Part shown: positions 26,487 through 34,705 of the stretch, piece after piece
Layout: each line of letters starts with the position of its first letter
Position numbering within the stretch: the stretch's first letter is position 1
NCBI GenBank assembly: GCA_041164265.1
Contig: JBEAPR010000091.1
Span: 1 to 44,394, forward strand
Length of the DNA stretch: 44,394 nucleotides
From: CALAZP01 sp041164265
GTDB lineage: Bacteria > Bacteroidota > Bacteroidia > Chitinophagales > Saprospiraceae
Direction of reading: 5' to 3'
Program-made: the position numbers and the translations under genes
Notes under the pieces: generated by a model
What the model was told of the DNA's origin: nothing
Database searches by the model: none
What the model saw: the letters and a program-made list of their open reading frames with translations, nothing else

Positions 26487-27503
26487 TTATATCACCGGAC
26501 TTTCCAATAGCGTTAAAGAGAAGTCATCTGTATTAATAGCAGCTTGAAGCCCGATGGGTAAGGTCGTCATTTGGTCAATATGCCCCCAGGTATATCCATA
26601 CCCAAGAGGTTTATCGAAAAATTTAAAGGCACTCAAGAGCGTTTGCTTCAAACTAAGAGAAAGGTCTCCACTATCCGCTTCACAGTCGGTGAAATGGCCT
26701 AAAATAATCCCCTCGGCCTCGTGAATATTAGTGCCTTGTTGGATTTGAGTAATCATCCGATCTATGCGATAGGGTTTTTCTCCAATTTCTTCCATAAATA
26801 CTATTTTACCTTTTAGATCAGGCATCCAAGGCGTACCTACGGCTGACGCCAAAAGGGTTAAATTACCTCCAAATAGTATACCTTTAGCTTTACCCGGCCG
26901 AATAGTAAAGGGTACCAAGCCATTTATTTGCTCTTCACTCTTAGGCATATTCAAAGAAGCAGCGGGTGTGAAAAGAGTCTGTTGCAACCATTTTCTAGTG
27001 TAGGAGGAAAATTCTGAAGATCCAACAGGGCCATGGAAAGTAATTAAACCAGTTTTAAGGGTAACAGCGTGCAGTAAAATGGTAATATCACTGAATCCAA
27101 TTAAGATTTTTGGATTTTTTTGAATAAGATCAAAATCCAAATAAGGCAATAACTGAGCACATCCATATCCTCCTCTGGCACACCAAACTGCCTTGATATC
27201 TGGACGGGCAAAAGCTTGGTGTAAATCAGCAACCCGCTCTTCAACTGTTCCAGCAGTATAGCCTTTTTTAGCTCGAATGTGATCAGAAAGAAATACCTGG
27301 AGTCCCAAACTCTCTAAATTTTGAATAGCCTTTTGCAGGGGTTCATCTCCAATAAAACTCCCTGGCGTTACCAGCATAACGGCGTCTCCTTTTTTCAAAC
27401 GTTGAGGTTTGATTGAAGCAAGAGGAGGGAAATTTATTCTTTTGGAAAATGCCCATAAGGGGAGAAGGGAAAGGGAACGTGAGGTAAATGAGCGTCGGTT
27501 CAT
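26487..27503 (-). CDS. LD-carboxypeptidase (S66 family)
   Basis: The product is 338 residues. The N-terminus MNRRSFTSRSLSLLPLWAF has paired arginines and a short hydrophobic stretch, so export is possible; cytoplasmic family members lack this. S66 catalytic parts are the serine nucleophile Ser138 in IGFSDIT, Glu238 in VFMEEIGEKPYRIDR and His308 in GHIDQMTTLPIG; the ARGGYG turn is at about 109-114. LdcA-type enzymes remove the terminal D-Ala from L-Ala-D-Glu-mDAP-D-Ala tetrapeptide to give tripeptide for recycling. It is first in an operon followed 2 bases later by the dipeptide epimerase, the classical next step after peptide cleavage. No clear promoter motif is seen upstream. Confidence 0.93.
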   Translation of the reverse strand: MNRRSFTSRSLSLLPLWAFSKRINFPPLASIKPQRLKKGDAVMLVTPGSFIGDEPLQKAIQNLESLGLQVFLSDHIRAKKGYTAGTVEERVADLHQAFARPDIKAVWCARGGYGCAQLLPYLDFDLIQKNPKILIGFSDITILLHAVTLKTGLITFHGPVGSSEFSSYTRKWLQQTLFTPAASLNMPKSEEQINGLVPFTIRPGKAKGILFGGNLTLLASAVGTPWMPDLKGKIVFMEEIGEKPYRIDRMITQIQQGTNIHEAEGIILGHFTDCEADSGDLSLSLKQTLLSAFKFFDKPLGYGYTWGHIDQMTTLPIGLQAAINTDDFSLTLLESPVI

Positions 27504-27607
27504 TATTTTTTTTCAATTTTATAAAAAATCTTTTTTGGCTTAACGAGGTTAATATACTACCATCTGTTGCTAAAAGACTACATTGTAAAATTAATGTCTA
27601 TCTGGGA

Positions 27608-29560
27608 ATGTTAAAGAAGGGGATTATCTTTTTTTTATTGGGATGGCTTATTCTTGATTTGCAAGGGCAAATCCCCTTTTCTTGTGAGGGACAGTTTTAT
27701 ATTACATTAACCAATTCATCCAGTTCAGGATTAAGTGAGGTCACTATAGACCCTATCAGCCAAAACGTAGTTTTTAGAACCGTCCGTAGCAATATGCAGG
27801 TTCAAATTAACGCCATAGGTTACAGGAGCACTGACAATTTAATATACGGGGTTCATCCAATAGAACATTACCTTTATCAAGTGGACAGAAATGGTTCTGT
27901 CATTCAGCTAGATAAACTTAATTTGAATAGCGATTATGTTTATTTCGCTGGGGATATCACTCCTGATGGCCAATATTTAATTTTAATTGGAGCGACCAAC
28001 ACCGGAGCACCGGGTTCTAATGGCCAAGACAGAGAATTAGTTAGAGTGAATTTGGAGGACTCCAACTATCCTACTAGTACCATTCCACTATCAGGTTTGC
28101 CTGTGCGGATGTTAGACATAGCCTTTGATCCCATATCGGCGAATTTATATGGGTATGATTCCAACGACGATAGATTAATGTTGGTAGATATGGTTACGGG
28201 TGCGGTGACCACTAATTATGCTAGAACCCCACTTTTAGGATTTGCAGGTTCTCTTTTTTTTGATGCATTTGGAAGACTTTTTGCCTATGGAAGTGTAGGA
28301 GGGTTTTCTCAAAATACTTTAGTTCAGATTGATAAGGAAAGGGGAAAGGTTACTATTGAAGCTTCGGGGCCTTCTGCCCAGGGAACAGACGCTTGCTCTT
28401 GTCCTTATACCATTGAAATGAGCAAAACTGTTTGGCCAGAGATCACCGTAGGATGTAGCGAGGTAGAATACTTCTTCACGATTGCCAATTCATCTGGCAA
28501 ACTTCAAAGTGGGATTGATTTTTATGATGCACTGCCAGATGGGTTTTCTTTCGTCAAATTGAAGAAAAATCCCTTTGGAGGACAATTAGGGAGTCAAACA
28601 GGAGATGAGGAAGTTCAGATTGAAAACATGAGTGTTCCTCCGGGAATAGATACATTGATTGTTATAGTGCAGGTAGGAGAGGTAACTTCTGGATCCTATA
28701 AAAATCAAGCTATTTTGACCAATCTTTCAGAATCATTGGGAGGGTTTAGGTACTCGGATAACCCAGCTACTGTAATAGAGGCGGACAGTACTCCATTAAC
28801 GGTTATCAGCTTAGGAACTGATGACCAGTATCGTTCGGCTTATTTTTGTTCAGGGGAGTCGGCGACTTTAGATGTGACTTTCCCAGGTGCAAAATATGTA
28901 TGGAATACAGGAGAAGAGACCTCAACTATAGAGGTCAACCAAGGTGGCTTATACGCTGTAGAGGTAACTGCTGGATGCGGCAGTATTAACGTCTTTTACG
29001 AAGTAGAAGAGGCGTTTGTTCAAATTGAATTTGAACCTGATCAGTATACTATCGAACTAGGTGACAGTTTGTATTTGGAACCTAAAATAACTTCTAATAC
29101 TACTGGCCTTAGGTATCAATGGGTGGTCAACGAGGAAAACTTTATCAGTTGCCCAAATTGTCAGGAAACCTGGCTTTTGCCTTTGTTTTCAGGTGATTTT
29201 TATTTAAATGTTACCACAGAACAAAACTGTCAGGATGAAGCTTTTGTCCAAATCGAAGTGGAAAAACCTCGAAGAATATATATTCCCGATGCCTTTTCTC
29301 CCAATGGAGATGGCATTAACGATGTATTTTATATCATGGGCAATGGATTTGCACAGGTAGAATCTATTATTATTGCAGATCGATGGGGCAATATCGTGTA
29401 CGAAAGTAGTGGATGTTCCATCAATGATTCCAGTTGTTCTTGGGATGGTTCATTTAAAGGGCGCCCTCTTAATCCTGGAGTTTTTATTTTCACGGCCCAA
29501 GTTGAGTTTTTAGACGGAGCCACTCAACAATATTCCGGTTTGATCAATTTAATAAGATAA
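27608..29560 (+). CDS. T9SS type B substrate with propeller-like N-terminus and DUF11-like domain
   Basis: The product is 650 residues. ATG 27608 is chosen over ATG 27488 because it directly precedes a signal peptide (MLKKGIIFFLLGWLILDLQG), while the longer frame overlaps the divergent LD-carboxypeptidase start. Residues about 25-270 form a repeat-containing region (ITPDGQYLILIGATNTG, DPISANLYGYDSNDDRLMLV) of the DUF6923/NHL-like propeller kind. A DUF11-like domain follows (about 275-395, ...VEYFFTIANSS, YDALPDGFSFV), then Ig-like domains with KYVWNTGEETSTIEV. The last roughly 96 residues are the type B sorting domain, with YIPDAFSPNGDGINDVF, DRWGNIVYES and WDGSFKGRPLNPGVF. It is exported through T9SS, probably to the cell surface. 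The role is unknown. Confidence 0.9.
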   Translation: MLKKGIIFFLLGWLILDLQGQIPFSCEGQFYITLTNSSSSGLSEVTIDPISQNVVFRTVRSNMQVQINAIGYRSTDNLIYGVHPIEHYLYQVDRNGSVIQLDKLNLNSDYVYFAGDITPDGQYLILIGATNTGAPGSNGQDRELVRVNLEDSNYPTSTIPLSGLPVRMLDIAFDPISANLYGYDSNDDRLMLVDMVTGAVTTNYARTPLLGFAGSLFFDAFGRLFAYGSVGGFSQNTLVQIDKERGKVTIEASGPSAQGTDACSCPYTIEMSKTVWPEITVGCSEVEYFFTIANSSGKLQSGIDFYDALPDGFSFVKLKKNPFGGQLGSQTGDEEVQIENMSVPPGIDTLIVIVQVGEVTSGSYKNQAILTNLSESLGGFRYSDNPATVIEADSTPLTVISLGTDDQYRSAYFCSGESATLDVTFPGAKYVWNTGEETSTIEVNQGGLYAVEVTAGCGSINVFYEVEEAFVQIEFEPDQYTIELGDSLYLEPKITSNTTGLRYQWVVNEENFISCPNCQETWLLPLFSGDFYLNVTTEQNCQDEAFVQIEVEKPRRIYIPDAFSPNGDGINDVFYIMGNGFAQVESIIIADRWGNIVYESSGCSINDSSCSWDGSFKGRPLNPGVFIFTAQVEFLDGATQQYSGLINLIR

Positions 29561-29600
29561 AACAAATTGTTTTTTATATTTTAGCCGAATAATACCTAGT

Positions 29601-31475
29601 ATGGAAAAATACACAGAGGACAATATAAAGTCATTGGATTGGCGGGAGCACATTAGAATGAGACCTGGAATGTATATAGGCAAACTAGGGGATGGGTCAG
29701 GTTCAGATGATGGAATTTACATCCTAGTAAAAGAGGTAATTGACAATTGTATTGATGAGTATGTAATGGGTTTCGGTAATAAAATAGATGTCGAAATAGA
29801 TCACCAAAAGGTGGTGATTCGAGATTACGGAAGAGGGATCCCATTAGGAAAAGTGGTAGAGTGTGTCTCTAAAATCAATACGGGAGGAAAATACGATTCA
29901 AAAGCTTTTAAAAAATCAGTAGGATTAAATGGCGTTGGAACCAAAGCAGTTAATGCTCTTTCAGACTATTTTAAGGTAAGTGCTTTTAGAGAGGGGAAAG
30001 CTAAAGTGGCGGAATTTGAAAAGGGAATAATCATTAATGACCATAAAATAAGTAAATCTGAAGAGCAGAATGGTACAGAGGTGATTTTTCAGCCAGATGC
30101 CTCCATTTTTAAAAATTTCAAATACAGAATTGATTATTTAAACAATCAACTATGGAATTATGCCTTTTTGAATGCCGGATTAAAAATACACTTCAACGGT
30201 CAAGTTTTTTATTCTCGAAATGGTTTACTGGACTTATTGGAAAAAAGAACGTCTAGTGAGCAGGTGAGGTACCCAATTATTCACATGAAAGGGGAAGACA
30301 TTGAAATTGCCTTTACCCATGGTAACCAATATGGGGAGCAATATTATTCCTTTGTCAATGGTCAGCATACCACTCAAGGAGGGACGCATTTAATGGCCTT
30401 CAGGGAGGCAGTTGTTAAAACGGTAAATGAGCATTTTGATGCCAATTGGGATCGCAAAGATATTTTAGCATCCATCATAGGAGCCATTAGCGTAAGGGTA
30501 GAAGAACCTGTTTTCGAATCTCAAACAAAAACCAAACTGGGCTCTGTAGAGATGGGGCCAGAGGGGCCAACAGTAAGAACTTATATCGTCAATTTTGTCA
30601 AAGAACAATTAGATAACTTTCTACATCGAAATGCGGAAATCAAGGAAGCGATAAAAAAACGAATACTTCAATCGGAAAGAGAACGAAAAGAAATAGCGGG
30701 GATTAAATCTCTAGCGAATAAACGGGCTAAAAAGGCCAATCTACACAACAAAAAATTAAGGGATTGTAGAATTCACTTTAATGATAGTACGCGCAAATTC
30801 GAAGAAGAAGATTTAAAGGAAACTACCATTTTTATCACGGAGGGAGATTCTGCTAGCGGTTCTATCACCAAGGCGCGTGATGTGCAAACTCAAGCGGTAT
30901 TCAGTCTTAGAGGAAAGCCTTTAAATTGTTACGGATTGAGTAAAAAGGTAGTTTATGAAAATGAGGAGTTTAATTTGTTACAACACGCTTTAGATATCGA
31001 AGATGGAATAGATGGACTGAGGTATAATCGGGTGGTAATTGCCACGGATGCCGACGTTGATGGTATGCATATTCGTTTGCTACTTTTGACTTTTTTCCTT
31101 CAGTTTTTTCCTGATTTAGTGCGTTCTGGCCATCTTTTCATTTTGGAAACACCTTTGTTTAGAGTTCGAGATAAACAACAGACGTTTTATTGTTATAATG
31201 AAGCGGAGAAAACGCAAGCTATTGGTAAATTAAGAGGCAAACCAGAAATTACTAGGTTTAAGGGATTGGGTGAAATATCTCCTAACGAGTTTAGTGATTT
31301 TATTGGAGCCAATATTAAATTAGAACCGGTCGTTCTAAATGATGAAACAGATATAGATGCTGTTTTAAGCTATTATATGGGAAAAAATACGCCTACCAGA
31401 CAAGATTTCATCATTGATCACCTCAAAGTAGAAAAAGATAAAGCATCAGAAGTAGACACTTTGGCAGTAGTGTAA
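29601..31475 (+). CDS. parE: DNA topoisomerase IV subunit B
   Basis: This 624-residue type IIA topoisomerase ATPase subunit has the GHKL ATP-site motifs EVIDNCIDE (Asn49), DYGRGIP and GLNGVGTKAV (108-117). The TOPRIM domain shows EGDSASG from Glu414 and DADVDG at 483-488. The start MEKYTEDNIKSLDWREHIRMRP and the modest length fit the Bacteroidota ParE branch rather than GyrB (about 650 residues with TDGxHI). ParE with ParC unlinks daughter chromosomes. The partner parC does not follow; Lon is next, 106 bases downstream. The leader contains TATATTTT as a possible weak -7 element but no well-spaced -33. Confidence 0.93.
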   Translation: MEKYTEDNIKSLDWREHIRMRPGMYIGKLGDGSGSDDGIYILVKEVIDNCIDEYVMGFGNKIDVEIDHQKVVIRDYGRGIPLGKVVECVSKINTGGKYDSKAFKKSVGLNGVGTKAVNALSDYFKVSAFREGKAKVAEFEKGIIINDHKISKSEEQNGTEVIFQPDASIFKNFKYRIDYLNNQLWNYAFLNAGLKIHFNGQVFYSRNGLLDLLEKRTSSEQVRYPIIHMKGEDIEIAFTHGNQYGEQYYSFVNGQHTTQGGTHLMAFREAVVKTVNEHFDANWDRKDILASIIGAISVRVEEPVFESQTKTKLGSVEMGPEGPTVRTYIVNFVKEQLDNFLHRNAEIKEAIKKRILQSERERKEIAGIKSLANKRAKKANLHNKKLRDCRIHFNDSTRKFEEEDLKETTIFITEGDSASGSITKARDVQTQAVFSLRGKPLNCYGLSKKVVYENEEFNLLQHALDIEDGIDGLRYNRVVIATDADVDGMHIRLLLLTFFLQFFPDLVRSGHLFILETPLFRVRDKQQTFYCYNEAEKTQAIGKLRGKPEITRFKGLGEISPNEFSDFIGANIKLEPVVLNDETDIDAVLSYYMGKNTPTRQDFIIDHLKVEKDKASEVDTLAVV

Positions 31476-31530
31476 TCTTTAAGTGACGCTTTGTCTTAAA
31501 AATGCCTTTTTTAATGAAGTGGCACGACTA

Positions 31531-31558
31531 TTGACTAGCTAGGTGAGGAGTAAATTTA
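31531..31558 (+). promoter_or_regulatory. candidate promoter of lon
   Basis: TTG (31531-31533) and TAAATTTA (31551-31558) are separated by 17 bases. The second matches the -7 consensus TAnnTTTG at 7 of 8 positions. Transcription would start near 31565, 17 bases before ATG 31582, which argues against the upstream GTG at 31543 as start codon. Confidence 0.4.
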
Positions 31559-31581
31559 TAATTGTGGTAAGAAAAAATAAT

Positions 31582-33993
31582 ATGTTTGAAGACCTTTTTG
31601 CAAATCAGGCGCTTGAGGAAGAGGGAGAATTTTTGCCCTTGGTAACTGTAGAAGAAGACGGCGAGGCTAAGGAGGATGAAAAGTTTCCAGAAATACTGCC
31701 GTTATTGGCATTAAAGAATACTGTTTTATTTCCAGGCATTGTCATTCCAATAACTGTTGGCAGAGACAAGTCTATAAAAGCTATTCAAAAGGCTCACAAG
31801 GCTAATAAAATGATTGGCGTTTTGTCCCAAATGGATACCAATTTAGAAGAACCTGAGATCGATGATTTGTACCAAATTGGTTGTATTGCCAAAATTTTGA
31901 AATTGATTAAAATGCCTGATGGCAGCACTACTGCCATCCTGCAGGGCCGCAAGCGGTTTGGTTTAGAGGAACTAACCGCCAATGAACCTTTTATGGAGGG
32001 AAAGGTAATGCCATTATCTTACGTTTATCCTAAAGATAAATTAGAATTCGAGGCTTTAATTTCCTCTATTTTAGATTTGGCCAAACAGATTATAGAATTG
32101 TCTCCAAATATTCCATCTGAAGCAGTCTTGATGCTTAAGAACATGAAGAGCCCTTCATTTTTGTTGAATTTTATTGCTTCTAATCTGGGGAGTAAAGTTG
32201 GAGTCAAACAAAGTATTTTAGAGCAAAATGATTTGTCTAAAAAGGCCAACCGAATTTTGGAATTAATGCATGAAGAATTTCAATTATTGGAAATTAAAGA
32301 CCAGATTGAGTCCAAAGTTCGCGTCGATATAGAGAAACAGCAAAGAGATTATTTCCTCAATCAACAATTGAAAACCATTCAAGAAGAATTGGGGCAGAAT
32401 CCGCAAGAAGAAGAAGTCATTGAGTTGATGAAGCGGGCTGAAAAAAAGAAATGGCCCGAGCATGCCCAAAAGGTTTTTACTAAGGAAATTCAAAAACTAA
32501 AAAGGATGAATCCTCAGGTAGCTGAGTATTCTATACAGTTAAATTACTTGGATTTACTAGTTGACCTACCTTGGAATCAACAGACAAAAGATAACTTTAA
32601 TTTAAAAAAGGTTAAAGCAGTATTAGATAAGGATCACTATGGTCTTGAAAAGGTTAAGGAGCGGATTTTGGAGCATTTAGCGGTATTAAAATTAAAAGGA
32701 GACATGAAAGCTCCCATCCTTTGTTTGGTAGGCCCTCCAGGAGTAGGGAAAACCTCCCTTGGCAAATCTATTGCCACAGCACTTAAACGGAAATTCATCA
32801 GGATGTCGTTAGGCGGTTTGCACGATGAATCTGAAATTAGAGGGCATAGAAAAACCTATATTGGAGCCATGCCAGGCAGAGTTATCCAATCCTTTAGAAA
32901 AGCTGGTTCATCCAATCCGGTCTTTATATTAGATGAAATTGATAAGGTAGGTAAAGATTTTCGTGGAGATCCCTCTTCGGCTTTATTAGAGGTTTTAGAC
33001 CCGGAGCAAAATGGTACTTTTCACGATAACTACTTGGATGTAGAATATGATTTATCCAAGACCTTATTCATTGCTACAGCTAATAGTTTAAACAGTATTC
33101 AACCGGCATTATTGGATAGGATGGAAATTATTTCGATTAGTGGCTATTCGCAAGAAGAGAAAGTACAGATTGCTAAAAAACACCTTATCCCTGAATTGAG
33201 AGAAACTCATGGATTAAAGCCCAAGGATGTAAAGTTGTCAGATTCAGTGATTACCAAAATAGCTAGAGACTATACCAGAGAATCCGGGGTTCGAAGTTTG
33301 AATCGCCAGATCGCAGGTGTCATGAGGCACGTTGCCAAACTGGTCGCTATGGAAGATCCCTATGATCCTAACATCAAAGCTACTGATCTTAAGGAGATTT
33401 TAGGCCCAGTAAAATATCAATTTGACCAATATCATAAAATTAAAGAATCAGGTGTGGCTGTTGGATTGGCTTGGACTGAATTTGGTGGAGATATTTTATT
33501 CATTGAGTGTAGTTTAAGTCAAGGAAAGGGCAAATTGACACTCACTGGTAATTTAGGAGATGTGATGAAGGAGTCAGCTATTGCAGGCCTTTCGTATTTA
33601 AAAGCCAACTCCTCCAAATATGGGATAAAAGAGGATCGTTTTGATCAAACAGATATTCATCTTCACGTTCCAGAAGGTGCTATACCCAAAGATGGCCCCT
33701 CTGCAGGTATTACTATGGTAACCGCTTTGGCCTCTGCTTTTACCGGTACTCCTATTAAGCCATTTTTAGCCATGACAGGAGAGGTAACCCTTAGGGGAAA
33801 GGTTCTACCTGTAGGAGGAATCAAAGAAAAAATGTTAGCTGCCAAAAGAGCTGGTATGAAAGAAATTATTCTTTGTGAAGAGAACAGAAAGCATGTAGAG
33901 GACATTGACCAGATTTATCTCAAGGGAATGACTTTTCATTTTGTCGAAGACGTTAAAGAAGTCTTAAACATCACTTTGGGAATTCCTAAATAG
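31582..33993 (+). CDS. lon: ATP-dependent protease Lon (endopeptidase La)
   Basis: The product is 803 residues from ATG 31582. The longer GTG start at 31543 adds 13 residues that overlap a likely promoter. Domain order is an N-terminal substrate-binding LON domain (about 35-240, starting LPLLALKNTVLFPG), then a helical linker. The AAA+ module follows with Walker A GPPGVGKT (384-391), FILDEIDKVG as Walker B, and the sensor region. Last is the C-terminal protease domain with the Ser-Lys dyad Ser707 (DGPSAG) and Lys750 in GGIKEKM. Lon degrades damaged and regulatory proteins in the cytoplasm. No CIRCE or other heat-shock element is visible upstream. Nothing is missing compared with the family. 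Confidence 0.97.
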   Translation: MFEDLFANQALEEEGEFLPLVTVEEDGEAKEDEKFPEILPLLALKNTVLFPGIVIPITVGRDKSIKAIQKAHKANKMIGVLSQMDTNLEEPEIDDLYQIGCIAKILKLIKMPDGSTTAILQGRKRFGLEELTANEPFMEGKVMPLSYVYPKDKLEFEALISSILDLAKQIIELSPNIPSEAVLMLKNMKSPSFLLNFIASNLGSKVGVKQSILEQNDLSKKANRILELMHEEFQLLEIKDQIESKVRVDIEKQQRDYFLNQQLKTIQEELGQNPQEEEVIELMKRAEKKKWPEHAQKVFTKEIQKLKRMNPQVAEYSIQLNYLDLLVDLPWNQQTKDNFNLKKVKAVLDKDHYGLEKVKERILEHLAVLKLKGDMKAPILCLVGPPGVGKTSLGKSIATALKRKFIRMSLGGLHDESEIRGHRKTYIGAMPGRVIQSFRKAGSSNPVFILDEIDKVGKDFRGDPSSALLEVLDPEQNGTFHDNYLDVEYDLSKTLFIATANSLNSIQPALLDRMEIISISGYSQEEKVQIAKKHLIPELRETHGLKPKDVKLSDSVITKIARDYTRESGVRSLNRQIAGVMRHVAKLVAMEDPYDPNIKATDLKEILGPVKYQFDQYHKIKESGVAVGLAWTEFGGDILFIECSLSQGKGKLTLTGNLGDVMKESAIAGLSYLKANSSKYGIKEDRFDQTDIHLHVPEGAIPKDGPSAGITMVTALASAFTGTPIKPFLAMTGEVTLRGKVLPVGGIKEKMLAAKRAGMKEIILCEENRKHVEDIDQIYLKGMTFHFVEDVKEVLNITLGIPK

Positions 33994-34059
33994 AAGGTAT
34001 TTCTATAAAAGGGTAAACTATTTGATTAACTTGTTGTCATAAGTTAAAATAAGAGTTTT

Positions 34060-34701
34060 ATGGGTAGATGTTTCGCTGTGTTGACCTTCATAGCAACTTT
34101 ATGGACCATTAACGGATTCGCACAGGAACAAAATAATCTAGTTCAATTTTCCGGTATGGTACTAGATGGTTCAGATCGGGAATTACTGCCTGTGCCTTAC
34201 GCCAATATTTTGGTCAAAGATAAAGGCAGAGGAACTTATTCGGATTATCAAGGGTTTTTTACTATTGTGGTTGAAAAAGGAGATGTAATTATTTTTTCGT
34301 CTATTGGGTATAAAGAAGTAGCGTATCAGATACCTGATGATTTGGAAGAAAATCGATACTCCATTGTCCAACTTATGACCAGAGATACTTTTAATCTGCC
34401 TGAAACGGTTGTTTTTCCATGGCCAAGCAAGGAGCATTTCAAAATTGAATTTTTGGCTATGAACGTGGAGTCTGAATTGGAAAAGAGAGCGGCCATGAAT
34501 CTTTCCTCTGAAAATCTAAATCGATTGAGAGATGAGGTAAAATACGATGGAAATGAAAATGCCGATTTTTACCTGAGGCAGCAGACTAAAAATTACTATT
34601 ATATAGGGCAGCGTCCTCCAATGAATATATTCAATCCAGTTGCCTGGAAGAAATTTTTTGATTCCTGGAAGAGAGGTGATTTTAAGAACAAAAAAGATTA
34701 A
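34060..34701 (+). CDS. secreted carboxypeptidase-regulatory-like domain protein
   Basis: The product is 213 residues with a signal peptide (MGRCFAVLTFIATLWTINGFAQ). One CarboxypepD_reg-like beta domain spans about 30-115 (FSGMVLDGSDRELLPVPYAN, KGRGTYSDYQGFFTIVV, IIFSSIGYKEVAYQIPD). In Bacteroidota this domain often precedes TonB-dependent receptors, but no receptor follows here. The C-terminal roughly 100 residues are charged and contain YLRQQTKNYYYIGQRPPMN; this part seems to belong to a small standalone family of unknown role. It lies 4 bases before the start of the exported alpha/beta hydrolase, so the two are probably one transcript. Confidence 0.85.
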   Translation: MGRCFAVLTFIATLWTINGFAQEQNNLVQFSGMVLDGSDRELLPVPYANILVKDKGRGTYSDYQGFFTIVVEKGDVIIFSSIGYKEVAYQIPDDLEENRYSIVQLMTRDTFNLPETVVFPWPSKEHFKIEFLAMNVESELEKRAAMNLSSENLNRLRDEVKYDGNENADFYLRQQTKNYYYIGQRPPMNIFNPVAWKKFFDSWKRGDFKNKKD

Positions 34702-34705
34702 TGCT

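Noticed and set aside
27488..27607. Upstream in-frame extension of the 650-residue type B protein starting at ATG 27488
   Set aside because: It would overlap the start of the divergent LD-carboxypeptidase and place 40 unlikely residues before an obvious signal peptide; ATG 27608 is better.
29551..29576. Palindrome AAAACAA-A-TTGTTTT followed by T residues as a terminator after the type B gene
   Set aside because: The stem is almost all A/T with too small a loop; it is unlikely to form a terminator hairpin.
33985..34012. ATAGAA/TTCTAT hairpin after lon
   Set aside because: It has a six-base A/T-rich stem with no following T-run, so it is not convincing as a terminator.
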